DNA of 64,000 nt from assembly GCA_018062085.1 (NCBI GenBank), contig JAGOSY010000021.1, forward strand, positions 1-64,000. The letters run 5' to 3'. Both the position numbers and the translations under genes were made by a program. Positions within the stretch are counted from its first letter, which is position 1; every line of letters begins with the position of its first letter. Shown here in pieces: positions 35,004 through 43,094 of this stretch. The DNA comes from a bacterium (GTDB taxonomy: Bacteria; Cyanobacteriota; Vampirovibrionia; Obscuribacterales; Obscuribacteraceae). The notes under the pieces are model-generated. The model was given only the letters and a program-made list of their open reading frames with translations, did no database searches and was not told the origin of the DNA.

Positions 35004-35498
35004 ATGCAAATGTTCGCGCGCATCCTTCGTTTGATTTCACTGGCAATGCTTTTCGGTGGTTCTACTGCCACGGTATTCGCCGCCATCACCCTAATCAGCG
35101 CTGCCAAAGCTCAAGGAGTTCCAGTTTCAGAAGCAGCTGCGGCCAACGCCCCCGTATTTATAGAATTCAGCAAAGTAGCTCTGGCTTTTGCCATTTCACT
35201 AGTGGTAGCAGAAGCAATCGAAATCAAAGGCGATCTTAAAAGCTTAGAGAAAGGCACCCGTTGGCGCATGGCCCGTTATTTTTCTTCAATAGTCTGCGCT
35301 ATTTCAACTTTCATTTTTGCCTTAGCAATTGTTCCCCAAATGGAAGATGTACGCGTCTTGATGAAAACCGACGAAAGCGCCAAGCAACAATTTCAAAAAT
35401 TGCACGAAGCTTCCCGCCTGATATTCACAGGCACTATCGTCTTTGCCTTGGCATCTTTAGTGCTGCCAGTAATCTCGACCAAAAGAATTAGTGATTAA
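35004..35498 (+). CDS. Four-TM membrane protein, DUF4149-like
   Basis: The 164-residue protein has four hydrophobic segments (about 8-32, 51-72, 87-112, 137-158). The pattern of a first helix with LGG-like GGST, a loop with FIEFSKVALAF, and a last helix preceded by LHEASRLIFTG resembles DUF4149/TMEM205-type proteins. AAAGAG lies 9 nt before the ATG. It is 15 bp before a TPR gene and divergent from the MerR gene. No function can be stated. Confidence 0.7.
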   Translation: MQMFARILRLISLAMLFGGSTATVFAAITLISAAKAQGVPVSEAAAANAPVFIEFSKVALAFAISLVVAEAIEIKGDLKSLEKGTRWRMARYFSSIVCAISTFIFALAIVPQMEDVRVLMKTDESAKQQFQKLHEASRLIFTGTIVFALASLVLPVISTKRISD

Positions 35499-35513
35499 CA
35501 CAGGAATAAGATC

Positions 35514-36710
35514 ATGCGTAAACTGCTTCTATTAGCCGCTTCGGTTACCATTCTGGGCACTATTAGCACCGCCACAGTTCAAGCCTACGTCGACCCCGCC
35601 TTCGATAGGGGCAAGGCGCTTATGGCAAGTGGCGAATGGGATCAAGCAGCCACAGCATTTGGCGAATCACTCGGGCTCAATGCCACCGACCCCAATGCCC
35701 TCTCACTGAGAGGACAATGCTTCTATAAAATGGGCAATTACAAATTAGCAATTCAAGATTTAGATAGCTCGCTGCAATACGCACCAAACAACCTCAAAGG
35801 CTTGCTACTGCGTGGTACCTGCCACAGCATCCTGGGACATGATGCCATGGCCATCATCGACTACGAAGCAGCAATTCGCATGGACCCATCTTTAGCCAAG
35901 CGCTATTTCGCCAGCGCCAAAAACGACCTGCCTCATTCAGACCTAGGCACCAAAACCGAAGGAGGCCAAAGCAACGCAGAAGCCATTCAAGATTATAAAG
36001 ACGCCATGAACAATGTCTATCCCAATGGCTACAAAGATAGTACCAGTTCAGACAATACCCCAGGTTGGACCGGCGCACTAGGTTCAAGCTCACCAGAAAA
36101 AAGCACCGCCGGCGGTGGCCACAAAATATCTATTAGAAACCAAGCCGGTTCAGTCGGGTCCACCCAAGCTATTTCGCCTCCTGGCAGAGCTGGAACAGGC
36201 ATGACCAATAATGACGACGGCATGCCATATATCAACAGCGACGCCCAGAACAACGCCGCAATGGAAAGCAAGGATACGATTCCTGCCGCAAAAGATAAGC
36301 GTTTTGTCACCACCCTTGATCAAGATCCAAACCGCGGCGAGATTGGAAAGCTAGCCGGCACAGGCGAGTTCGATGGCGACCCCAAGAAAGCAATCATCGA
36401 TTATAACCAAGCTCTTGGTCTTGACCCTACCAATGGTGAGTATTATTTCCGCCGGGCGAAAGCGTATCAGAAACTCAACAAAGTCAATGAAGCCATGGGT
36501 GATTTTGAATCAGCAATTTCACAAGCCCCTAATAATGCTCGTTTTTACTTAGGCCGTGCCTCTCTGTACTATCAATTGGGCAAAACAATTTTGCTCCAAG
36601 CTGATATTGAATCTGCTCGCAACTGCGATCCAGATCTTCCAGCAAAAATTCATTTCTATGTTCCAGCACTACCTAAAGGCACGAAATGGGCCGGCGACGG
36701 CGCCAACTAA
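35514..36710 (+). CDS. Secreted TPR protein
   Basis: The 398-residue protein has a signal peptide (about 5-24, cleavage near VQA-YV). TPR units lie at about 27-130 (AFDRGKALMASGEWDQAATAF, NYKLAIQDLDSSLQYAPNN, HDAMAIIDYEAAIRMDPS, each in one unit) and at 290-375 (KKAIIDYNQALGLDP, VNEAMGDFESAISQAPNN). The middle is Ser/Gly-rich and flexible. It is a likely periplasmic protein-interaction scaffold. It follows the four-TM gene by 15 bp with AGGA before the ATG, and its last 4 bp overlap a convergent gene. Confidence 0.85.
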   Translation: MRKLLLLAASVTILGTISTATVQAYVDPAFDRGKALMASGEWDQAATAFGESLGLNATDPNALSLRGQCFYKMGNYKLAIQDLDSSLQYAPNNLKGLLLRGTCHSILGHDAMAIIDYEAAIRMDPSLAKRYFASAKNDLPHSDLGTKTEGGQSNAEAIQDYKDAMNNVYPNGYKDSTSSDNTPGWTGALGSSSPEKSTAGGGHKISIRNQAGSVGSTQAISPPGRAGTGMTNNDDGMPYINSDAQNNAAMESKDTIPAAKDKRFVTTLDQDPNRGEIGKLAGTGEFDGDPKKAIIDYNQALGLDPTNGEYYFRRAKAYQKLNKVNEAMGDFESAISQAPNNARFYLGRASLYYQLGKTILLQADIESARNCDPDLPAKIHFYVPALPKGTKWAGDGAN

Positions 36711-37702
36711 AGCATTTGATTCTGCTCATGCTTAGAGAGGCGCGCCAGTCGACTTAGCAGGTCGACTCCTTCTAAACGCAACTTCAAATCGCGATAGAAA
36801 AGGCCGTAGGCCGTAAATGAGATCGAAAAAGTAAAGATGTTGAACGGCACCTCTAGAATAGTTTCGAGAAAGTCAATCAAGTAAGGCGTCTGCGATAACT
36901 TAAAACTGGCATGACTGCCTTGCTCCACCACTTGCAAAATAATCATCGGGCTTTCAATCACCACGCAAACTAAAGCAATAGCAATTGCTAACAACGACGT
37001 GAATGAGCCGCCACGCATCATACGCAGACTGACCAAAAGCCAAGTGCGCTTAAACGACTCTATAAAGGAAATTTGCTCAAGAGTAACAATAGCCAAAAGT
37101 AGCGATCCGAAGAGGCCCGAAATCATCACTGAAACGGTCAAGCCGAAACCAATCACGGCAAACACCACAGCTCCGATAGCAACTTTCGTTGAACCTCCAG
37201 ACGCTACATTCAGTGCAGCGGCCACTGCAACGATGAGGACAAACCAAAATATCAAGCAAAGCGCAGGTGGAAGCAGGGCCAAATTACATGCGAAGAAAAC
37301 CGTACCAGAGCGTTTCTTCAAAATGCTAAGACTGTCCTTATAGGAAGGGTCAAGACAAAGTACAGTGCGAACCAGCGCGCATGAGCGCAGACAAAGCTGC
37401 CAGGCACTGAAAAACCAGACAACCATATACAAAAGAGACACTGCCATATGCAAGAGAAATGGCCCAGCAGCCAATAGCGAATTGGCTGCAATACTAACCC
37501 AGTGCTGAAAACTTAAGTAGGCACCATGACTAGCCAGAGAACAAAATACTGCTGGCCAAAACAAGGCCTTAAAATACAGTTTGTAATAAAGTCGAAACCG
37601 TCTAAAAGTCAAGCTGACGATGTCGCCCAATGACAGCACTCTTTCAGGCAAGGGTGCCAGCGGCGACTTTGGTCCTGGCTCGGTGACTAAATCTGGAAAC
37701 AC
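36707..37702 (-). CDS. Multi-pass membrane protein of unknown function
   Basis: The 331-residue protein has about six TM helices (near 46-66, 76-104, 134-160, 166-200, 226-250, 285-305). The soluble N-terminus contains LSLGDIVSLTFRRFRLYYK, a sequence before the first helix that is common in membrane proteins of the glycerophosphodiesterase-membrane-domain or DUF975 type. The start is GTG at 37702. It is convergent with the TPR gene (4-bp overlap) and divergent from the HD gene. No specific function can be assigned. Confidence 0.7.
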   Translation of the reverse strand: MFPDLVTEPGPKSPLAPLPERVLSLGDIVSLTFRRFRLYYKLYFKALFWPAVFCSLASHGAYLSFQHWVSIAANSLLAAGPFLLHMAVSLLYMVVWFFSAWQLCLRSCALVRTVLCLDPSYKDSLSILKKRSGTVFFACNLALLPPALCLIFWFVLIVAVAAALNVASGGSTKVAIGAVVFAVIGFGLTVSVMISGLFGSLLLAIVTLEQISFIESFKRTWLLVSLRMMRGGSFTSLLAIAIALVCVVIESPMIILQVVEQGSHASFKLSQTPYLIDFLETILEVPFNIFTFSISFTAYGLFYRDLKLRLEGVDLLSRLARLSKHEQNQML

Positions 37703-37765
37703 TTAACGACCATAAGGATAGTAAGGCCCAGTATAATATCTTTCACCTATACAAAGCGGACCGGC

Positions 37766-39097
37766 ATGCAAAGAGTTTCAAACAAGCGCACCTATCTAGA
37801 TCCTATCCACCAAGATATCGTTCTTGACAGATCTATACCAGCCGAACGCCTAGTCGTAGATCTAATTGACGCAGTGGAATTTCAGCGCATGCGGCGCATT
37901 CACCAGCTAGGCGTCTCTTACTTTACATTTCAAGGTGCTGAGGGCTCTCGCTTCACACACTCGGTTGGCGTCATGCATGTCGCTTCACAACTGAGCAACA
38001 TTCTCTCAAGTCGCTGCGAATCGGCAGAAAAAGAGCGGGCATTGATGCTCACTTCAGCTCTTTTGCATGATGTCGGTCACGGACCATTCAGTCATGTCAC
38101 CGAAAAAATTCTTGGCTACGATCATGAAGACTGGTCTTGCAAGATTATCTCGGGCGACACACAGATTCGTTCAATCTTAGACTCTTATGAAGAAGAGCCC
38201 GGCCTAGCAAACAAAATTGTCCAAGTTCTAAAAAAGACTTACAAACCAGCCTACGTCTCTCACGTTGTCTCCAGTCAGCTTGACTGCGATCGCTTTGACT
38301 ATTTGCTGCGCGATAGCTATATGACAGGAACCGCTTACGGTTTGTTTGCCTTACAACGCATTCTGCGTTCAATCGAAGTCGACGAAGAAAACGACCGCAT
38401 GTTAGTCGTTGGAGAAAAAGGCCAAATAGCAGTTGAAGACTACCTCTTTGCTCGATATTCGATGTACGCTCAAGTCTACTATCACCGCAAAAATCTAGCC
38501 GCCAGAGCCCTGCTTGGCAAGCTGATCAAGCGTGCCCTGTACGTTATTGATAAAGGAGCGGGCTCAATTGCCTTTATTGATGAAGCCACAGGTAAATGGC
38601 TCACTGGCGAAAAACTGACAGTAGAAGAGTATCTCAGCCTTGATGACATTCAACTGGGCTACCACATTAAGCGCTGGCTCAAAGATAATGACCAAATATT
38701 GGCTGATCTTTCTCACCGTTTTCTCAATCGCCGTATTTTCAAGGCATCGCGCATCAACACCCAAGTGCAGTCTGAAATTGACGACATAGAAGGGCAAGTA
38801 AGACAGGCAGTCTCGAAGCTCGGCTTTGACCCAGATTATTATGTTGCCGTCGAATCAACCGGCTTTGTCCCTTACGACTACTATAGGCCTGATTCAGACC
38901 ACCCTCAGACCAATATTGTGGTGCGCACTGACAACGGCGAAGTAAAAGAATTGTCTCAGCTCTCCCTTGCCGTAGAAGCGCTGGTGAAGGGCAATCACAC
39001 TTCGTACTGGCTTATATATCCCCAAGAAGCAACCGAAGCAGTAGAAAAAATTCGCACAAAATCAAACCTTGCCCTACACACTAAACTAGACCACTAG
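37766..39097 (+). CDS. HD-domain phosphohydrolase (YwfO/dGTPase-like)
   Basis: The 443-residue protein has the metal-binding HD motifs: HSVGVMHVA, LLHDVGHGPFSHVTE and SSQLDCDRFDYLLRDS. This arrangement is found in the YwfO/SAMHD1-like branch of HD hydrolases that remove triphosphate from dNTPs. The beginning DPIHQDIVLD and EFQRMRRIHQLG are also family hallmarks. It probably acts in nucleotide pool control. A TATAAT at 37732 could be its -10, but no -35 is evident. It lies 29 bp before ffh. Confidence 0.92.
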   Translation: MQRVSNKRTYLDPIHQDIVLDRSIPAERLVVDLIDAVEFQRMRRIHQLGVSYFTFQGAEGSRFTHSVGVMHVASQLSNILSSRCESAEKERALMLTSALLHDVGHGPFSHVTEKILGYDHEDWSCKIISGDTQIRSILDSYEEEPGLANKIVQVLKKTYKPAYVSHVVSSQLDCDRFDYLLRDSYMTGTAYGLFALQRILRSIEVDEENDRMLVVGEKGQIAVEDYLFARYSMYAQVYYHRKNLAARALLGKLIKRALYVIDKGAGSIAFIDEATGKWLTGEKLTVEEYLSLDDIQLGYHIKRWLKDNDQILADLSHRFLNRRIFKASRINTQVQSEIDDIEGQVRQAVSKLGFDPDYYVAVESTGFVPYDYYRPDSDHPQTNIVVRTDNGEVKELSQLSLAVEALVKGNHTSYWLIYPQEATEAVEKIRTKSNLALHTKLDH

Positions 39098-39126
39098 ACT
39101 CGACCACTCAATCAGGAACTTAAATC

Positions 39127-40650
39127 ATGTTCGACACCCTTACCGATAGACTGCAAGGCGCTTTTAGAACTCTCGCTGGCAACGACAAGTTGTCTCATGA
39201 GAATATCGAAGACGCGATTCGCGAAGTGCGCAAATCGCTTTTAGAAGCAGACGTCAGCTTGAAGGTAGTAAAAATCTTCATCAGCAACGTACGACAAAAA
39301 GCGCTTGGTACTGAGGTTATCGACTCAGTCACTCCAGCCCAGCAATTTATCAAAGTCGTAAGCGATGAGCTTGTCACCATACTTGGTGGCGAGAATGTGC
39401 CGCTCAATCTCAAAGGTGCACCGGGCATCATCATGATGGTCGGCCTCCAAGGCTCGGGAAAAACCACCGCCTGCGGCAAACTAGCATTAAAACTAAAAGG
39501 TGAAGGGCAAAACCCACTGCTAGTGGCTTGCGACGTGCAGAGACCAGCCGCCATTCACCAGCTGCAAACCCTCGGCAAACAGGTAGACGTACCGGTATTT
39601 ACCATTGAAGCCAGCCAAGACGTGCAGGACATTGCCGAGAAAGCCATAGAGCTAGCTAAAGAGAAGGGATATAACCCCGTTATCTTAGATACGGCTGGCC
39701 GTTTGCAAGTAGATACGCCACTAATGGCTGAGCTGCTAATAATTGACCGCCTGCTGCAACCATCAGAAAAAATTCTAGTGGTAGACAGCATGACTGGCCA
39801 AGAAGCCGTCAACGTCGCCGAAACGTTCAACACTCAACTCGATCTGACTGGCCTGCTGCTAACAAAAATTGACGGTGATGCTCGCGGCGGAGCGGCTCTC
39901 TCAGTAAGAGAAGCAGTAGGCAAACCAATCAAGTTTATATCAACCGGTGAGAAGCTCGACAACCTAGAGACTTTTTACCCAGACCGCATGGCTAGCCGCA
40001 TTCTTGGCATGGGCGATGTGCTTTCTCTAGTTGAAAAAGCACAGAAAAACATCGACGAAAAAGACGCAGAACGTGCAGTCATGGACATGTTCAGCAACGA
40101 TTTTTCATTCGAGCAGTTCGTCAACATGCAAAGCATGATGAAGAAAATGGGCAATATGGGCGACATCATGAAGATGATGGGCGTGGGCGGCATGCTCGGC
40201 CTCTCATCTGAAGATCAAAATAAAATCGCCACTGAAGGCGAAGCGATGATGAACAAGTACGAAATCGCCATCAATTCAATGACTATTGCCGAAAGACGCA
40301 AACCAGACCTGATCGACTTTCCAAGAAGACGCCGTATCGCTCGCGGCTCTGGTCTCAAAGAAAATGAGATAGGTAAAATGTTAAACGAGTTTGAGAAAAT
40401 GCGCGAAGCCATGCGCCAGATGAAGGCCATGATGGGCGGAATGGGTGGATTGGGCGGCATGTTAGGTGGAGGCAACCCCTTTGGCGGTGGCGGCAATCCA
40501 TTTGGTGGTGGGGGAAAAATGCCTCCTCTGCCCCCAGGCTTCAAAATGCCCCCCGGCATGGGCGGCCTAGGCGGCGGCATGCCCGGTTCCCCATCAAGAC
40601 CCGGTTTTCAGAGCCCATATGGCTTGAAAAAGAAAAAGAAGAAGAAGTAA
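39127..40650 (+). CDS. ffh: Signal recognition particle protein Ffh
   Basis: The 507-residue protein has the N domain, then the GTPase G domain with GLQGSGKTTACGKLA, CDVQRPAAIHQL, ILDTAGRLQVD and LTKIDGDARGGAALS, then the methionine-rich M domain that binds signal sequences and SRP RNA (RRRRIARGSG). The C-terminus after about 435 is an unusually long Gly/Met/Pro-rich tail (GGGNPFGGGG repeats) ending in a run of lysines. AGGAA precedes the ATG. It forms the conserved block ffh-rpsP-KH, as in Bacillus, but rimM and trmD do not follow. Confidence 0.97.
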   Translation: MFDTLTDRLQGAFRTLAGNDKLSHENIEDAIREVRKSLLEADVSLKVVKIFISNVRQKALGTEVIDSVTPAQQFIKVVSDELVTILGGENVPLNLKGAPGIIMMVGLQGSGKTTACGKLALKLKGEGQNPLLVACDVQRPAAIHQLQTLGKQVDVPVFTIEASQDVQDIAEKAIELAKEKGYNPVILDTAGRLQVDTPLMAELLIIDRLLQPSEKILVVDSMTGQEAVNVAETFNTQLDLTGLLLTKIDGDARGGAALSVREAVGKPIKFISTGEKLDNLETFYPDRMASRILGMGDVLSLVEKAQKNIDEKDAERAVMDMFSNDFSFEQFVNMQSMMKKMGNMGDIMKMMGVGGMLGLSSEDQNKIATEGEAMMNKYEIAINSMTIAERRKPDLIDFPRRRRIARGSGLKENEIGKMLNEFEKMREAMRQMKAMMGGMGGLGGMLGGGNPFGGGGNPFGGGGKMPPLPPGFKMPPGMGGLGGGMPGSPSRPGFQSPYGLKKKKKKK

Positions 40651-40827
40651 GAAGCACTGTCAAAACAGCCAAGAATGAAGCATAACCGCTATCTAAGGCA
40701 GAAGCGTATCGCCAGGTTAACAACATATACAGTACAGACATACGGCCAGAGCTATTGAGCTGTTAGAATAACGAATCGCACGCAAGCACATAAGTACAAT
40801 AAGTACAGTTTGGAGAACATTGTCCCA

Positions 40828-41085
40828 GTGGTAAAGATACGGCTAAAGCGCGTCGGCCAAAAGAAAGCCCCGCATTACAGAATCGTCGCCGTTGACTCTA
40901 GAAGTAGAAGAGACGGTATGCCAATCGAAGAGCTTGGCTACTACAACCCCCGTACTAAAGAGTTGGTTGTCGACAGAGAAGCGGTACAAAAATGGATGAC
41001 ACACGGCGCCCAGCAAAGCGAAACGGTAGCAAGCCTTTTAAAAAGGGCCCCTCGCGCGGTAGACCAGGCGGCTTTGGGCGCGTAA
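40828..41085 (+). CDS. rpsP: 30S ribosomal protein S16
   Basis: The product is 85 residues from GTG at 40828, giving the standard S16 beginning MVKIRLKRVGQKKAPHYRIV. An upstream TTG at 40810 would add six residues not found in the family. GGAG at 40812 is 12 nt from the GTG, a long but usable spacing. Other hallmarks are SRRDGMPIEELGYYNP and the C-terminal WMTHGAQQSETVASLLKRA. Its last 94 bases overlap, in another frame, the 5' end of the KH gene. Confidence 0.95.
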   Translation: MVKIRLKRVGQKKAPHYRIVAVDSRSRRDGMPIEELGYYNPRTKELVVDREAVQKWMTHGAQQSETVASLLKRAPRAVDQAALGA

Positions 41086-41339
41086 GGCCCCAAGTTGACT
41101 CAACAGCAGCAGAAGATTTGGCAGAGTACATTTTAAAGGTACTGGCCAAAGACCCTGACGCCCTGCAATTCGAAAGGGAAGCCCTCAACCCAGGGCGTTG
41201 CCGAGTAGCTGTGACCTGCGATCCGCTGGTCACCGGTAGATTGATTGGCAAAGACGGTAGAACGATTACCGCCTTACGTTCTTTGATACGCGCCGCAGCC
41301 AGCAGGTTTGGCAAGCGCGTAGACATCGAAATCACATAA
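40992..41339 (+). CDS. khpA: KH-domain RNA-binding protein KhpA (YlqC)
   Basis: The KH domain spans about residues 44-115 (EDLAEYILKVLAKDP, VTGRLIGKDGRTITALRSLI with the GxxG loop GKDG, FGKRVDIEIT). From the ATG at 40992 it carries a basic, Gly/Arg/Lys-rich N-terminal extension (RGRPGGFGRVRP) encoded entirely within the 3' end of rpsP in the +1-shifted frame. A TTG at 41118 would give a standard-length KhpA of about 73 residues. KhpA binds RNA, often with KhpB, and affects cell division and sRNA function. Position after ffh and rpsP is conserved in many bacteria. Confidence 0.85.
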   Translation: MDDTRRPAKRNGSKPFKKGPSRGRPGGFGRVRPQVDSTAAEDLAEYILKVLAKDPDALQFEREALNPGRCRVAVTCDPLVTGRLIGKDGRTITALRSLIRAAASRFGKRVDIEIT

Positions 41340-41368
41340 TTTGGCAACAAAATTAGATAACCAAAAGC

Positions 41369-41400
41369 CGCAGTGTTGATTTTTCTACACTGCGTCTTTG
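41369..41400 (+). terminator. Probable terminator after the KH gene
   Basis: CGCAGTGT (41369-41376) pairs with ACACTGCG (41387-41394) around a T-rich loop; the following T-run is short (TCTTTG). It would end the ffh-rpsP-KH unit 11 bp before the next gene. Confidence 0.55.
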
Positions 41401-41410
41401 AGTATTAGCT

Positions 41411-41752
41411 ATGCAAACTCCCGATAAAAACGAAAAAGATCTGCTTCAAGTCTTAATTGAGGCCCAGATAATTTCACAGGCTCAGGCCCAGTTGGCTCAG
41501 TCTGATAGTGAAAATATGAGCATGACCATTGACGAAGTGCTCTTAGCGCGCGGCTGGTTAGACGCCCCGACATTGAGGAAACACGCACCTTGGCTGTTTG
41601 CAAAAAAAGAAAGCGCTGCAGATAGCGCCGAAGTGAATAGCGCCATGCGCAAATCGGGGCCTCTGCAAATTACAGATACTCAAGGATCGTCTGATGACTA
41701 CGGCACCAATCTGGCTCGCTATCGCGCCTTGATGCGCGATATTTTGGATTAG
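41411..41752 (+). CDS. Small soluble protein resembling GspE N-terminal/DUF2949-type domains
   Basis: The 113-residue protein has one helical domain (1-65) with the pattern LLQVLIEAQIISQAQAQLA then TIDEVLLARGWLDAPTL, similar to the MshEN/GspE N-terminal pattern of a domain that needs a paired start and finish helix. In related proteins this type can bind cyclic-di-GMP, but the key residues cannot be confirmed here. The last 45 residues look disordered apart from a final helix. No partner gene is adjacent. Family call tentative. Confidence 0.55.
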   Translation: MQTPDKNEKDLLQVLIEAQIISQAQAQLAQSDSENMSMTIDEVLLARGWLDAPTLRKHAPWLFAKKESAADSAEVNSAMRKSGPLQITDTQGSSDDYGTNLARYRALMRDILD

Positions 41753-41785
41753 CGAGTCAACAGCAATAGCAACTGGTGCCAGCAT

Positions 41786-43087
41786 CTAACGCCGCAGGAA
41801 GTGAATTAGGCCCCGTTCATAGTCGATTGTGTATTGATGATCGTTGTAGAAAGTCTGGCCAAGCAGACCAATTCCGGCCATTTCACTGTCACAAACATGC
41901 ACAGGGAAGTCGAATTTTTCAATTGCACCCATCTTCATACTTCGTACGTTGAAAACCTTAGCCCGAGTGGAACCAGCAATACCGACCACTTCAATAATCT
42001 CTGCGTCTTCAGGAATTGTTAGTCCTAGTTGTTTGACCTGCTCTTTTGATAGGCTGCATGATGTAGCACCTGTATCGAAGTACATTTTGGTCGGACGGCC
42101 ATTGACCGAGACATTGACCACAATTTCATTGCCATGGCGGGTAAATGGCACATTATTAGGATCGCGAGCCGGGTCGGCATAAGCAGACCCGCTGGCCTTG
42201 CGTTTTTTCACGAAGTGAATGCTATGAGCACCATTATCAATTGTATAAGTAAAATCTTGGAAGAATGTCTGTCCAAGCAACGGGTAGCCATTCATAGTGT
42301 CTTGTACACCGATCTCAAAACTCTTGCGCTCAATGGTGCCGACCTTAAGATCGACTCTCATATCCCAGGTAGCCTGAGCACCACCATCACCGACACCATG
42401 AGCAGTGCCTGTAGACTTACCGGTAGGCCCAGCTACACCAGCAGCTGCTAAATTGTCTTTACCAAAAGCACAGTCTTCGGCGCCCGTATCAAATATCATT
42501 TTCATCGGCCTGCCATTAACATATGCGTCTAGGACAAAACTGTTATTTTCTAGAGTGTAATATATGCGGCAGTCGTCAGGCAATTTGTCATTCGGATTGC
42601 TTGCCACTGGGCTACTTTGACGAAACTGAGCCTGAGAAGCACCACCTGCAGCAGCTGCGCTGGCAGTCGAGCTTGACTGACTATATTGTTGCTGTGCCAC
42701 GCGAGAAGGTGGCAGCGAACTAAGCAAAGCCGCATCAAGCTTAGCCAGGGCAATTCTGGCGTAACTGGCACCATTAGAATCTGGCATCATGCGAATTAGC
42801 TCGGCATAAGCCTTAATCGCTGCTGGAATATTTTTGCTGTAGTGCAAAGAAAGAGCATAGTAATAGCGAGCACTATCGTTTTTAGGATTGGCGACTATGG
42901 CCTTTTTGAAACTAGCAATCGCCAGAGGGTAAGTCTTAGCACCAAACTGCTTAACCCCAAGAGCAAAGGCATCAGGAGCCGCCTGAGCCGGCAATGCAAT
43001 ACCTTGTAAAACGATACTTAAAATGGTCAGCTGAGCGAGAAACAACGCGAAAGAGCGAAATGAAAGCTTGCCTGTTTTTTTTGTCAT
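41786..43087 (-). CDS. Secreted TPR plus double retropepsin-like aspartic protease, paralogue A
   Basis: The 433-residue protein has a signal peptide (about 10-37, cleavage near AQA-AP) and a TPR-like region (39-120). Two retropepsin-type units follow. Unit 1 (about 172-295) has FDTGAEDCAFGK with Asp200 and the second-loop motif PLLGQTFF. Unit 2 (about 310-433) has FDTGATSCSLSK with Asp338 and GLLGQTFY. Retropepsins are normally homodimers with one DTG each; one chain here supplies two, so it could fold as a pepsin-like single-chain enzyme. It is the last of a four-gene run. Confidence 0.85.
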   Translation of the reverse strand: MTKKTGKLSFRSFALFLAQLTILSIVLQGIALPAQAAPDAFALGVKQFGAKTYPLAIASFKKAIVANPKNDSARYYYALSLHYSKNIPAAIKAYAELIRMMPDSNGASYARIALAKLDAALLSSLPPSRVAQQQYSQSSSTASAAAAGGASQAQFRQSSPVASNPNDKLPDDCRIYYTLENNSFVLDAYVNGRPMKMIFDTGAEDCAFGKDNLAAAGVAGPTGKSTGTAHGVGDGGAQATWDMRVDLKVGTIERKSFEIGVQDTMNGYPLLGQTFFQDFTYTIDNGAHSIHFVKKRKASGSAYADPARDPNNVPFTRHGNEIVVNVSVNGRPTKMYFDTGATSCSLSKEQVKQLGLTIPEDAEIIEVVGIAGSTRAKVFNVRSMKMGAIEKFDFPVHVCDSEMAGIGLLGQTFYNDHQYTIDYERGLIHFLRR

Positions 43088-43094
43088 AGAAATC

